Assembly (NCBI RefSeq): GCF_040549045.1
Contig: NZ_JBEWTB010000002.1
Coordinates: 3,241,001 to 3,305,000, forward strand
Direction of reading: 5' to 3'
Origin: Endozoicomonas sp. NE40
Lineage (GTDB): Bacteria > Pseudomonadota > Gammaproteobacteria > Pseudomonadales > Endozoicomonadaceae
DNA: 64,000 bases
The position numbers and the translations under genes are program-made. Below, piece by piece: positions 1 to 7,700 of this stretch (its first letter is position 1; each line of letters opens with the position of its first letter). The notes under the pieces were generated by a model, which was given only the letters and a program-made list of their open reading frames with translations, searched no databases and was not told the DNA's origin.

Positions 1-1589
1 ACACCCTTTTCGACGGCTGGAATGTACTGGGATGGAATAACGCCGCCCACTACTTCACTGGCAAACTCAAAACCATCGCCTCTGGGCAAAGGTTCGATGC
101 GCAGGAATACTTCACCAAACTGACCGGAGCCGCCATTTTGTTTCTTGTGTCGATGATGCCCTTCGGCCTTGTTACGAATAGTTTCGCGGTATGGAATGCT
201 GGGTACTGAAGTCGCGACTTCCAGACCATACACCTTAGCCATCTTTTCAATGGACAGTTGCAGGTGGGTTTCTCCCAGCCCTAACAGAACGGTTTCATTT
301 TCCCGTTCCCGATGTTCAATGGTCAGGCTGGGGTCTTCTGCGACCAGACGATGCAGAACTTCTGAAAGCTTCTGCTCATCACCCCGGTGCGCCGGAGCGA
401 TGGCCAGACTGGCCATGGAGGGTGGGAATTGCAGGTCGCGCAGATGGTGATGGTCTTCATCGTGGGAGTCGTGCAAAACCCCGTTAAAATGCAGGCTGTC
501 GATCTTGGCCACTGCGCAGATATCCCCGGGGCTGGCCTCGATGACTTCTGTCGTTTTACTGCCCTGAAGCTTTAACAGATGCGCGATGCGAACCGGTTTC
601 CGGGCGTCGCCAAGGAAAAGCTGGTCACCGCTGCGAATTGTCCCCTGATGCACACGGAACACACCCATCCGCCCAATGTAAGGGTCCATGGACACCTTAA
701 AAACATGGGCAATGGCGTGTAACTCCGGGTCTGGAACGACAGAGACAGGGGTTGCATTTTCTCCTTCTCCTTTTAAGAAAAGAGGTGGGTTGCCTTCAGA
801 AGGCGTTGGCATCAGCTCACACAGAGTATGCAATAGCTGTTCAATACCTGCCCCGGTTTCTGCTGAAGTGAAGCATACGGGAATCAGGTGGTCTTCGCGC
901 AGTGCCTGTTCAAAAGGATCGTGAAGCTGATCTGGCTGCAGGCTTTCTTCCTGTTCCAGATACAGTTCCATCAACGCTTCATCCACTTCTACGACCTGAT
1001 CAATGAGCTGGTCGTGGGCTTCGTTAACGGAGCTGAAAGCGGTTGGAGTGTCGTATTCCGGTGCAAAATAACAGTCAACCATCCGGCTGCCGTCTTCTGA
1101 TGGCAGGTTAATGGGCAGGCACTGGCTGCCCAGCTGATCCTGGATATCCATTAACAGGGATTCCAGTCCAATCTCAGGAAGGTCGCACTGGTTGATGATA
1201 ATCAGGCCGCATTTTTTACGTTCATGCATCTGCTCAAATGCCCGGCGGGTCACCGGTTCGATACCGTGTCGGGCATTAATGACCAGTGCCACAGATTCAA
1301 CCGCAGGCAGAATGCTCATGGCACGGCCAAAGAAGTCAGGATATCCGGGAGTGTCGAGAAGGTTTACGTGGGTGTTAAAGTGATCAAACTGAAGAATGCT
1401 GGTTTCGAGAGAGTGTCCGGCGGCTTTTTCCTGGTCAGTAAAGTCTGATACGGTGTTTCCCCTGCTGACATCGCCTTTCTGTTTGATGGCGCCGGAGGCA
1501 TGCAGCAGGGTCTCCGCAAGTGCCGTTTTCCCGCTGCCAGCGTGACCCAACAGAGCTATGTTACGAATATGGTCGTTGAATGCGGCCAT
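1..1589 (-). CDS. EF-G-like translational GTPase, 3' part missing
   Basis: This gene runs off the left edge; about 529 N-terminal residues are present. The start is an ATG at 1589. The G1 loop GHAGSGKT lies near residues 15-22 and a DTPGYPDF G3 motif follows. The G4 position reads NQCD instead of the usual NKxD. A domain IV signature, GGSGQFGEV, is visible close to the window edge. The family is the EF-G paralogue set (FusA2-type, around 670-700 residues) rather than the main elongation factor, because the G4 motif and the GTPase-domain insertions differ and there are no str-operon neighbours. It should bind GTP and act on the ribosome in the cytoplasm, but the physiological role of these paralogues is poorly defined. 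The gene is divergent from rnz. Confidence 0.85.
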   Translation of the reverse strand, partial: MAAFNDHIRNIALLGHAGSGKTALAETLLHASGAIKQKGDVSRGNTVSDFTDQEKAAGHSLETSILQFDHFNTHVNLLDTPGYPDFFGRAMSILPAVESVALVINARHGIEPVTRRAFEQMHERKKCGLIIINQCDLPEIGLESLLMDIQDQLGSQCLPINLPSEDGSRMVDCYFAPEYDTPTAFSSVNEAHDQLIDQVVEVDEALMELYLEQEESLQPDQLHDPFEQALREDHLIPVCFTSAETGAGIEQLLHTLCELMPTPSEGNPPLFLKGEGENATPVSVVPDPELHAIAHVFKVSMDPYIGRMGVFRVHQGTIRSGDQLFLGDARKPVRIAHLLKLQGSKTTEVIEASPGDICAVAKIDSLHFNGVLHDSHDEDHHHLRDLQFPPSMASLAIAPAHRGDEQKLSEVLHRLVAEDPSLTIEHRERENETVLLGLGETHLQLSIEKMAKVYGLEVATSVPSIPYRETIRNKAEGHHRHKKQNGGSGQFGEVFLRIEPLPRGDGFEFASEVVGGVIPSQYIPAVEKG

Positions 1590-1773
1590 CTTGTCACCTC
1601 CCGGTCTCGATTAAGAATTGTTGTTCTTGCCTTTGAGTATATGTATGTGTGATGTCGTTTATTTTGTCCCTGATCAATGCTGGGTGTTTGAACGTGTTAT
1701 GCTTTGATTATACGTATTGAAATTATGTATCGGATTTGTGTATTGAATGTGTGTGAAAGGGAGTGGCTGATCA

Positions 1774-2751
1774 ATGAGACTGACCTTTTTAGGCACTTCT
1801 GCTGGCGTCCCCACCCTGGAACGAAATGTGACAGCACTGGCGCTGGCGCTGGATGAACAGAGAGAATGGTATCTGGTGGACTGCGGGGAAGGTACGCAGC
1901 ACCGCTTGATGCGCAGTCGTTATACCCTCTCCGGTTTAAAAACGATCTTTATTACCCATGTTCACGGTGATCACATGTTTGGCCTGCCCGGACTGATCAC
2001 AACAGCGAGTATGCAGGGGCGCAAAGACCCGCTGACCATTTGCGCCCCAGCCGGGGTTGAGAGTTTTGTGCGGCACGCCTTGCAATGTGCCGCTGTCACA
2101 GAGCTGCCCTTTACACTGACATTCAGGGCAACCGATGTGGAAAGTTTTGAATACCGTGATAACCACTTTTCAGTGACTTCCCACGAGCTGTCCCACCGGG
2201 TACCCAGCTTTGCGTATCGTTTTGCGGAATGCTGTCATCCGGGTGCATTGGATCAGGATCGGCTCAATGCCCTGGGTGTTCCCAGGGGGCCGCTATGGGG
2301 AAAATTGCAGAGCGGCCAGCCGGTGACTCTCGAAGATGGTCGGGTGATTGAGCCTGAGCAGGTTCGCCAGCCTCCCCCGCCTGCCAGAGTCGCTGTTATC
2401 GGTGGCGACAATGACCAGCCCGGCTTGCTTCATACGGCATTGCAGGGGGCGCAGTTAATGGTTCACGAAGCGACCTTTACGGAAGACGTTTTTTGTAAAG
2501 TCGGGCCGAAGTATATGCACAGTACGGCAAAAAGGGTGGCAGAAGCAGCAGAGCAGGCGCAGGTTGACCATGTCATTCTTACGCATTTCAGCGGTCGTTA
2601 TCGTCGTTCTCCCAAACCGGGAGAATATGGGGTAGAAATGTTGCGGCAAGAAGCGAAGCATTACTTTCATGGGACAGTCAGTCTGGCTGAAGACTGGGGG
2701 TGTTGGCAGTTAGGTAGAGACGGAAGGCTGGAGCGGTTGAAAGATCATTGA
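1774..2751 (+). CDS. rnz: Ribonuclease Z (tRNA 3' endonuclease)
   Basis: RNase Z cleaves the 3' trailer of tRNA precursors and is a metallo-beta-lactamase-fold enzyme of the cytoplasm. The protein has 325 residues, normal for the short bacterial form. The N-terminus MRLTFLGTSAGVPT and the zinc motif HVHGDH near residue 64 are diagnostic. Later metal ligands appear in HELSHRV, GDND and LTHFSGRY. The ATG at 1774 follows a GGGAG ribosome site at the usual spacing. It is divergently transcribed from the EF-G-like gene across a roughly 180-bp AT-rich spacer that probably holds both promoters. Nothing appears unusual in the sequence. Confidence 0.93.
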   Translation: MRLTFLGTSAGVPTLERNVTALALALDEQREWYLVDCGEGTQHRLMRSRYTLSGLKTIFITHVHGDHMFGLPGLITTASMQGRKDPLTICAPAGVESFVRHALQCAAVTELPFTLTFRATDVESFEYRDNHFSVTSHELSHRVPSFAYRFAECCHPGALDQDRLNALGVPRGPLWGKLQSGQPVTLEDGRVIEPEQVRQPPPPARVAVIGGDNDQPGLLHTALQGAQLMVHEATFTEDVFCKVGPKYMHSTAKRVAEAAEQAQVDHVILTHFSGRYRRSPKPGEYGVEMLRQEAKHYFHGTVSLAEDWGCWQLGRDGRLERLKDH

Positions 2752-2850
2752 CTGGCACTGGCGACATGTCGTGACAGATTTGTTGAAGCAGAAACTTTAC
2801 CTTTACGGTGGGATCAACTTAACTGCTTGCCACTTGTTCGACACAAGAAG

Positions 2851-4011
2851 ATGTATATTGCTATGTCCCCATTCATAAAGTGGTTTATTGCTGCTGTCTT
2901 GACGACAGTTCTTTTTCCCTATTATCTGAGTGCAACTACTTTGGTTGAAGAACTGTACGAAAAGGCCAAGCCTAATAAAGTTTATATTATCGTTCAAAAA
3001 AACTTATTCCCTTATTTAGATAAAAAAATTTTTGAGAGGTGGACTAAACAACTGGAATCAGAGGGTTGGAGTCCAATTGTTCGAAAACCTGAATCTTACG
3101 AAATAAAATCTGCTAACAGATTAAAAGAATATTTGATCGAGCAGGGTGCTTACACTGTATTGTCATTGTTTCACAGGAAGCCAGGAGTCATTTTGGTAGG
3201 GTCATTTCCTCATACCTATGTTTCCCTGAATTCGGATACGGGGTATCTGAAATCCGATCTCTGGCTAATGGATGTCAGCGATAATTTACATCTTAAGGCC
3301 AAACGGTTTGGATATCAGTCAGAAATACTGGTGAAGCCAGATAAAGAGCTTGATGTTTTGGATATGTGGGTGAGCCGTATTGAATATAATAGAAGCGTAT
3401 CAATTCAGGAGTTAAGCGTTTTTATCAATCAATACCTTGAGAGAAACACTGTTTGCCGAATCTCGGGTTTTAGCTCTGATGATTGTCAATTAAAGGTACA
3501 GGTTTCTGGCAATCAATTCTTGGACTTGAAGGCTCTGATTGGCACTTCAGACCATACTGGAAATTTTTCTGAGAGATTCTCACTTTCAAATGAACCAGCA
3601 GGTGAGGTTTTTCTCAATTTATTTGAGAAATCACAGAGAAACTGGAAACAGTGGCAGGACTATTTTTTTGCTGAGGGCTGGGAACATTGTTACAGCTTTT
3701 TGGAGGACATGTACCGAACTCATAACAGAACTCATTCCCGGATTGGTACCAGCGCAGCTCCCGCAGGCATTCCACCGGTAGACAAAATAATGCTATACCT
3801 GTTCAAGCTTCCTGTGTTGTTTATTACAGCATCTTCCAGTGCGATATATGGATGGAAGAACCCATCTTCGCGGAAATATTTAGGTGCTTTCTGGGCGTTG
3901 GGGCTGGCTGCGTCTTTAGTTCCTCAGTACGAATGCCCTAATCGTCAATACACACCAAAAAGACATTACCTGCCCGTGCTACTTGGCGACGGTACCCTGC
4001 GTCAATTTTGA
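2851..4011 (+). CDS. Secreted orphan with a degenerate C25-peptidase-like region
   Basis: Not recognised as a named family. An ATG at 2851 or 2863 places a hydrophobic signal peptide at the very N-terminus; a TTG at 2827 is possible but puts charged residues before it. The region of about residues 35-200 has a pattern I associate with gingipain-like (C25/caspase-fold) proteins: a YIIVQKNLFPYLD strand, ILVGSFPHTY, SDLWLMD, then DMWVSRIEY followed by INQYLERN. These resemble the conserved VGDFP, DLYxMD and EIWVGRI blocks. No downstream catalytic His-Gly-His or Cys motif is visible, so activity is doubtful. A hydrophobic stretch lies near the C-terminus. The gene is more AT-rich than rnz upstream. 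Confidence 0.65.
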   Translation: MYIAMSPFIKWFIAAVLTTVLFPYYLSATTLVEELYEKAKPNKVYIIVQKNLFPYLDKKIFERWTKQLESEGWSPIVRKPESYEIKSANRLKEYLIEQGAYTVLSLFHRKPGVILVGSFPHTYVSLNSDTGYLKSDLWLMDVSDNLHLKAKRFGYQSEILVKPDKELDVLDMWVSRIEYNRSVSIQELSVFINQYLERNTVCRISGFSSDDCQLKVQVSGNQFLDLKALIGTSDHTGNFSERFSLSNEPAGEVFLNLFEKSQRNWKQWQDYFFAEGWEHCYSFLEDMYRTHNRTHSRIGTSAAPAGIPPVDKIMLYLFKLPVLFITASSSAIYGWKNPSSRKYLGAFWALGLAASLVPQYECPNRQYTPKRHYLPVLLGDGTLRQF

Positions 4012-4014
4012 TTG

Positions 4015-4038
4015 ATTGGGTAAGGTTTTTTACCCAAT
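4015..4038. terminator. Hairpin between convergent genes
   Basis: A 9-bp stem (ATTGGGTAA with TTACCCAAT) encloses a short T-rich loop just after the plus-strand stop codon and touching the stop of the convergent minus-strand gene. It probably terminates one or both genes. Confidence 0.55.
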
Positions 4039-5327
4039 TAATTTGTCGCCAGTCTGGTAGTCAGGTGAACCAATGCATCGGCAGCGTGCTGTTTAGTGGT
4101 ATCTTCAGGCACTCTCTTGAGCTGGAAGTTGTATATTGTCCCTTCAGTGGTCACGAAAGTGTTCAAAGCAGGAACGGTCTCATAAATGTCTTCGTGGGAA
4201 CCAATCACATGAATATCAGTGATGCCTGAAGTTTCATCGTCACTCTGAAATTCGTGCAGCAGCTTATGCAAAAGCGGAAGCTGGTGGGTAATTTCCCTGA
4301 CCAGTTGTTTTGCGCCATCATTGATCAGAGCCTTGTCCACAACATGCAACCAGTTGGCTTGTTGCTTGTTTTTATACAAACTCAGGGTATTGTCCCCAAG
4401 TTCATTATTCCGTTTGAGTCCCTGATAACGCCCGGTAATTTCTTCATCGGTCATATTTGGGAATAAAGGCTTCATATCCTGTCTGAATTCCTCAGCTTCT
4501 GCCCGTTCCCGTTCTTTACGGCTGCATTCATGACCAAAGCAGGGGGCTGGCGTTTTCGAAACAGCTCTTTTGGAGTAGAAACGGTTACCCACTATAAAGC
4601 CAAGCCCAAAAGAGCTGCCTGAAGGCAGGCTTTTGTTTTTTCTCTGGTACTGATCATTCGTGTACGGGTATTTATGGACTGACTCCCATTTGCTAACAGG
4701 TTCAAAAGAGGAAGGTTGAGTCAGTAAGAGAATATCGTAAGTGGCCTTGAACAGGGTCAGGTGTGGTTTGTGATCAATTTCGCTGGCAAGCTGCAGCACG
4801 AAGTCCTGATCACCACAGCCATAAATAGAGTCTGCAGCAATGGATAGCCCATTGTCCGCAAAGACGCTGACAATGTTGGTTTTCGCTTTCTCTTCACGTT
4901 CACGGGTTTTTTGAGGAGGAAACAGAAGTGGGTGAGTGCCGTGAATAGTTTCATAACCTGCTACCGCCATCACCATTGAAAACTCTGAGTCTGGTGCCTT
5001 GAGTGCCGTTTCTTTTTTTAACGTGGATTGTACAGCCATCATTCTCTCGGTCAGCTTTTCTGCCATTCCGGGAAACTCCAGCTCGGGATGACCTTTTTTA
5101 GTGACTGCAATATTACCCGCATAGCTTTTGAACGCCTGATCTTTAGAAAACTCAACGGCTACAGAAGCGAGGGTCTTGTGGCGGCCATCTTCTATGACTT
5201 TTACCAGCACCATAGAAGCACTGGCGTTTTCGCTATAAAGCAGATATTCGTATTTCTGGCCAGCTATGGTCAGGGGACTGGCCAGTAGCAGAAATATGTA
5301 CGAAAGTACTATTTTTTTGAACATCAT
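4038..5327 (-). CDS. Secreted orphan protein, about 429 aa
   Basis: Not recognised. I prefer the ATG pair at 5327/5324 because it gives MMFKKIVLSYIFLLLASP, a clean signal peptide ending around TIAGQ. The longer reading frame up to 5378 would bury this behind 17 residues. The mature part is hydrophilic, with a Lys/Glu/Arg-rich helical stretch in the middle (ECSRKERERAEAEEF) and four scattered cysteines that could form disulfides in the periplasm. No enzymatic motif is visible. It is convergent with the preceding secreted orphan and divergent from fklB. The role is unknown; export is inferred only from the N-terminus. Confidence 0.6.
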   Translation of the reverse strand: MMFKKIVLSYIFLLLASPLTIAGQKYEYLLYSENASASMVLVKVIEDGRHKTLASVAVEFSKDQAFKSYAGNIAVTKKGHPELEFPGMAEKLTERMMAVQSTLKKETALKAPDSEFSMVMAVAGYETIHGTHPLLFPPQKTREREEKAKTNIVSVFADNGLSIAADSIYGCGDQDFVLQLASEIDHKPHLTLFKATYDILLLTQPSSFEPVSKWESVHKYPYTNDQYQRKNKSLPSGSSFGLGFIVGNRFYSKRAVSKTPAPCFGHECSRKERERAEAEEFRQDMKPLFPNMTDEEITGRYQGLKRNNELGDNTLSLYKNKQQANWLHVVDKALINDGAKQLVREITHQLPLLHKLLHEFQSDDETSGITDIHVIGSHEDIYETVPALNTFVTTEGTIYNFQLKRVPEDTTKQHAADALVHLTTRLATN

Positions 5328-5494
5328 AGGGCAACCCGGCTTCAGAGCGACAAAGAGTAAAAAATAGTCCATTCGCACATAACTGCCGGAAAAGTTTTGA
5401 TAACCCGGTCAGTATTCATCACCAGACACTATCTGTGGCAGTCGTGCTACAATTGCCAGCTTTTGTGACAATCTCACTTCGAAGTGGAAATTTA

Positions 5495-6115
5495 ATGTCT
5501 GAATACACAAGCGTTGAAGCTCGCGTAAGCTACGGTATTGGCCGCCAGATGGGTGACCAGCTGTCCAGCAACCCAATTGAAGGCCTGTCCATTGATGCCG
5601 TTCTGGCTGGTCTGGCTGATTCCCTGAATGGTGCGCCAAGCGTTGTAGAGCATTCTGCCCTGCAGGAAGCGTTCAACGAAATGCACAAGCGCATTCAGGC
5701 GAAAGAAGCTGAACAGGCTAAAGAGCTGTCTGCTGAAGGTGAGAAGTTCCTGGCTGAAAACGCCATGCGTGATGAAGTCACCGTAACCGATTCCGGCCTG
5801 CAGTACGAAGTGCTGGTTGCTGGTGATGCGAATGCTGAAAAGCCTGGCCCGACATCTACGGTTAAAACTCACTACCACGGCATGCTGCTGGACGGTACTG
5901 TGTTTGACAGCTCTGTTGATCGTGGAGAGCCAATCGAGTTCCCGGTTAATGGTGTGATTGCTGGCTGGACCGAAGCTCTGCAGCTGATGACCGTAGGTTC
6001 CAAGTGGAAGCTGTTTATTCCTTACAACCTGGCTTACGGTGCTCAGGGTGCGGGTGGTGCTATTGGCCCATACGCGACTCTGGTCTTTGAAGTAGAGCTG
6101 CTGGCCGTTTCCTGA
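5495..6115 (+). CDS. fklB: FKBP-type peptidyl-prolyl cis-trans isomerase
   Basis: A 206-residue FKBP of the FklB (22-kDa) type. It accelerates prolyl isomerisation during protein folding. The N-terminal dimerisation and helical part starts SEYTSVEARVSYGIGRQ, closely matching E. coli FklB. The C-terminal FKBP domain shows VKTHYHGMLLDGTVFDSS, GVIAGWTEAL, GSKWKLFIP, LAYG and the terminal FEVELL strand, with the usual aromatic pocket residues in place. The ATG at 5495 is chosen over the upstream in-frame codon at 5435 because the family begins here. A strong intrinsic terminator follows 20 bases after the stop, so the gene is probably monocistronic. Codon usage is typical of a well-expressed gene. 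Confidence 0.92.
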   Translation: MSEYTSVEARVSYGIGRQMGDQLSSNPIEGLSIDAVLAGLADSLNGAPSVVEHSALQEAFNEMHKRIQAKEAEQAKELSAEGEKFLAENAMRDEVTVTDSGLQYEVLVAGDANAEKPGPTSTVKTHYHGMLLDGTVFDSSVDRGEPIEFPVNGVIAGWTEALQLMTVGSKWKLFIPYNLAYGAQGAGGAIGPYATLVFEVELLAVS

Positions 6116-6135
6116 TCAGGAATCCGTTGCCGATA

Positions 6136-6175
6136 AAAAAAAGCCATTGTGTTGTGAAACACAATGGCTTTTTTT
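6136..6175 (+). terminator. Rho-independent terminator of fklB
   Basis: A perfect 13-bp stem (6141-6153 with 6158-6170) and a GTGA tetraloop are followed by a T run. The A run preceding the stem makes it able to work in both directions. Confidence 0.9.
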
Positions 6176-6290
6176 GTTTGCCCAGCGAAGCGGGCAAACC
6201 CGTCAGGCTGAAAGAAGCCTGAACCGCTCAGACTGAGGGGGAAGGTAATGAAAAATAGCGGTTCACTGGTCTCCTACTGGTTTAAGCTGT
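6176..6290. other. Structured non-coding stretch of unknown nature
   Basis: After the fklB terminator there are three nested or successive inverted repeats. GTTTGCCC pairs with GGGCAAAC at 6176-6199, CAGGCT pairs with AGCCTG around a GAAAGA loop, and AACCGCT pairs with AGCGGTT about 22 bases apart. The GC-rich, hairpin-dense look resembles part of a folded RNA such as an intron domain. I could not match it to a named element. A group-II-intron-like 3' end lies on the other side of the next gene. Confidence 0.35.
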
Positions 6291-6323
6291 GATCTGACAA
6301 CTAAAATCCGAGATGTAAAAACC

Positions 6324-6890
6324 ATGCCATTTGATCATATTAAGTTTCCGGAGGATTCCAGGTTTAGTCATATTCCATCACGTAAGTTTTTTATATTAAA
6401 AAGAAATATTGATGGGAATTACCTGACTTTGACTCTTCACAAAAGAGCCTTTGGTACATACCAGCCGGAAGCCGGGAGTGTAAAAATAACCAGTAATTTT
6501 AAGAGTCTCTCAAGTTTAAGTTCGGAAGGCGAAAGACATTATGCAGTTAAAGATATATGGGTGTTGGACGCTTATCGAAATATTTCAATAGGTGTTTTGT
6601 TGATGTATCTTGCAGTCAGTGAGGTTTGGCTAAATGGTGGTGCGTACCTCTATTTAATGTTTCCTATATTCAAGGCTCAGGGGTTTTATATTCAGTTTGG
6701 CTTTCACCCAGCCCCGGAAGAGGCATCGGAAAGGCATTTGCTATACGAAGAATGGGATACCAAGGTTCCACTTGAAAAAAAACTAAAAGAAAGTCGGAGT
6801 TATCTGTTTTGGAGAGGCTCTGTCTGTATTGCGTCAGAACTCCTTATGAAAAAGCTAAATGGCGTTTTCATTTTTAAGCATATGAATTGA
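6324..6890 (+). CDS. GNAT-like acetyltransferase orphan
   Basis: A 188-residue protein with a likely GNAT fold. The central block VKDIWVLDAYRNISIGVLLM has the spacing of GNAT motif A (beta-4, a pyrophosphate-binding loop with an Arg/Asn-rich turn, then a helix), and GFYIQFGFHPAP resembles the motif B tail found before the last strand. The Q/RxxGxG/A loop is degenerate (YRNISIG), so acetyl-CoA binding is uncertain. The substrate is unknown. The gene is AT-rich relative to fklB and is bracketed by structured non-coding DNA on both sides, which suggests acquisition as a unit. ATG at 6324; no strong Shine-Dalgarno is visible. Confidence 0.55.
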   Translation: MPFDHIKFPEDSRFSHIPSRKFFILKRNIDGNYLTLTLHKRAFGTYQPEAGSVKITSNFKSLSSLSSEGERHYAVKDIWVLDAYRNISIGVLLMYLAVSEVWLNGGAYLYLMFPIFKAQGFYIQFGFHPAPEEASERHLLYEEWDTKVPLEKKLKESRSYLFWRGSVCIASELLMKKLNGVFIFKHMN

Positions 6891-6925
6891 GACTGACTCT
6901 CCCCGCCCGTCGCTTCGCTTCGCTT

Positions 6926-6988
6926 TGGGAAAGGTCCGTACGCACGGTTCTGTAGGAAAGACGGGGTAATAGCCCCGCCCTTACCTAA
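6926..6988 (+). mobile_element. Group II intron 3'-end-like remnant
   Basis: The stretch GAAAGGTCCGTACGCACGGT followed by TCTGTAGG resembles the 3' strand of group II intron domain V. It is followed by a GACGGGG/CCCCGCC hairpin and a TTACCTAAT end that resembles domain VI with its branch-point A. The 5' strand of domain V is not recognisable upstream and no reverse transcriptase is present, so this would be a 3' fragment only. The identification is by eye from motif memory. Confidence 0.4.
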
Positions 6989-7008
6989 TTGCAGGTGCCG
7001 AAAATGGA

Positions 7009-7569
7009 TCAGAACTTAAAGTTGATTCCAAGATAACCACCGTCGTGCAGGGTGCGGCTACCACGATTAGACATTTTGGTCTGAACGTTGCGATAGCCCA
7101 GAGACAACTCAGCATTTGGCATCGGTGCAAATACAAAGCGGGAGTCAAACTGCTTCATGTTTTTTGTTCGGTTAAAGCTCAGGATGCTGGGCGCATAGTA
7201 GTACTCAGCTTCAATACGCATGCTCTGGGTGAAATTAACCCCCAGTGAACCCCCGGGTGCAAAACCCCAACCAATATGAGAGTCGCCACGATGGTCAACG
7301 GCAAAGGCTTTCATGCCTACAGAGTAACGAAAACCGCCTGACTGATTCATGACTTTAAAGCCACCGTTAACCATGCCGCCTTTGTTTTCATGGTAAAGGC
7401 CGGAAAAGCTGGTGGCTGTTGTATAACTGAGCATCTGGTCAATACCAAAGCCGACGCTGTGTTCGCTCAGGCTCAGGTTAAAACCGGTTGCCATAGCGGT
7501 ACTGCTCATCATCAGGCCGCAGAGTGCCATAGCTGCCCTGTTGGCTGCGTTACTGCTAACTGTTTTCAT
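7009..7569 (-). CDS. YfaZ-like outer-membrane beta-barrel protein
   Basis: A 186-residue protein with a signal peptide ending near STAMATGF. The mature part is made of alternating short amphipathic strands and ends in NFKF; this aromatic C-terminus is the usual barrel-assembly signal. The C-terminal block LGYRNVQTKMSNRG...HDGGYLGINFKF resembles the YfaZ family of small outer-membrane proteins, whose function is unknown. The ATG at 7569 has no strong upstream ribosome site but no alternative fits. It lies alone between an AT-rich orphan and the RING-finger gene, both probably independently transcribed. Confidence 0.7.
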   Translation of the reverse strand: MKTVSSNAANRAAMALCGLMMSSTAMATGFNLSLSEHSVGFGIDQMLSYTTATSFSGLYHENKGGMVNGGFKVMNQSGGFRYSVGMKAFAVDHRGDSHIGWGFAPGGSLGVNFTQSMRIEAEYYYAPSILSFNRTKNMKQFDSRFVFAPMPNAELSLGYRNVQTKMSNRGSRTLHDGGYLGINFKF

Positions 7570-7700
7570 TCTGTTCCTTGGTGTTGTGTTTTCACTGCAG
7601 AACAGTATAAAAAGGCAGGTTGGTTGTTATTATTCGGTAAATCCGTAGTGAGGGCTGATTTTACAAGCCCTATAGATAGAGAATCAGTGATCAAAACGAG

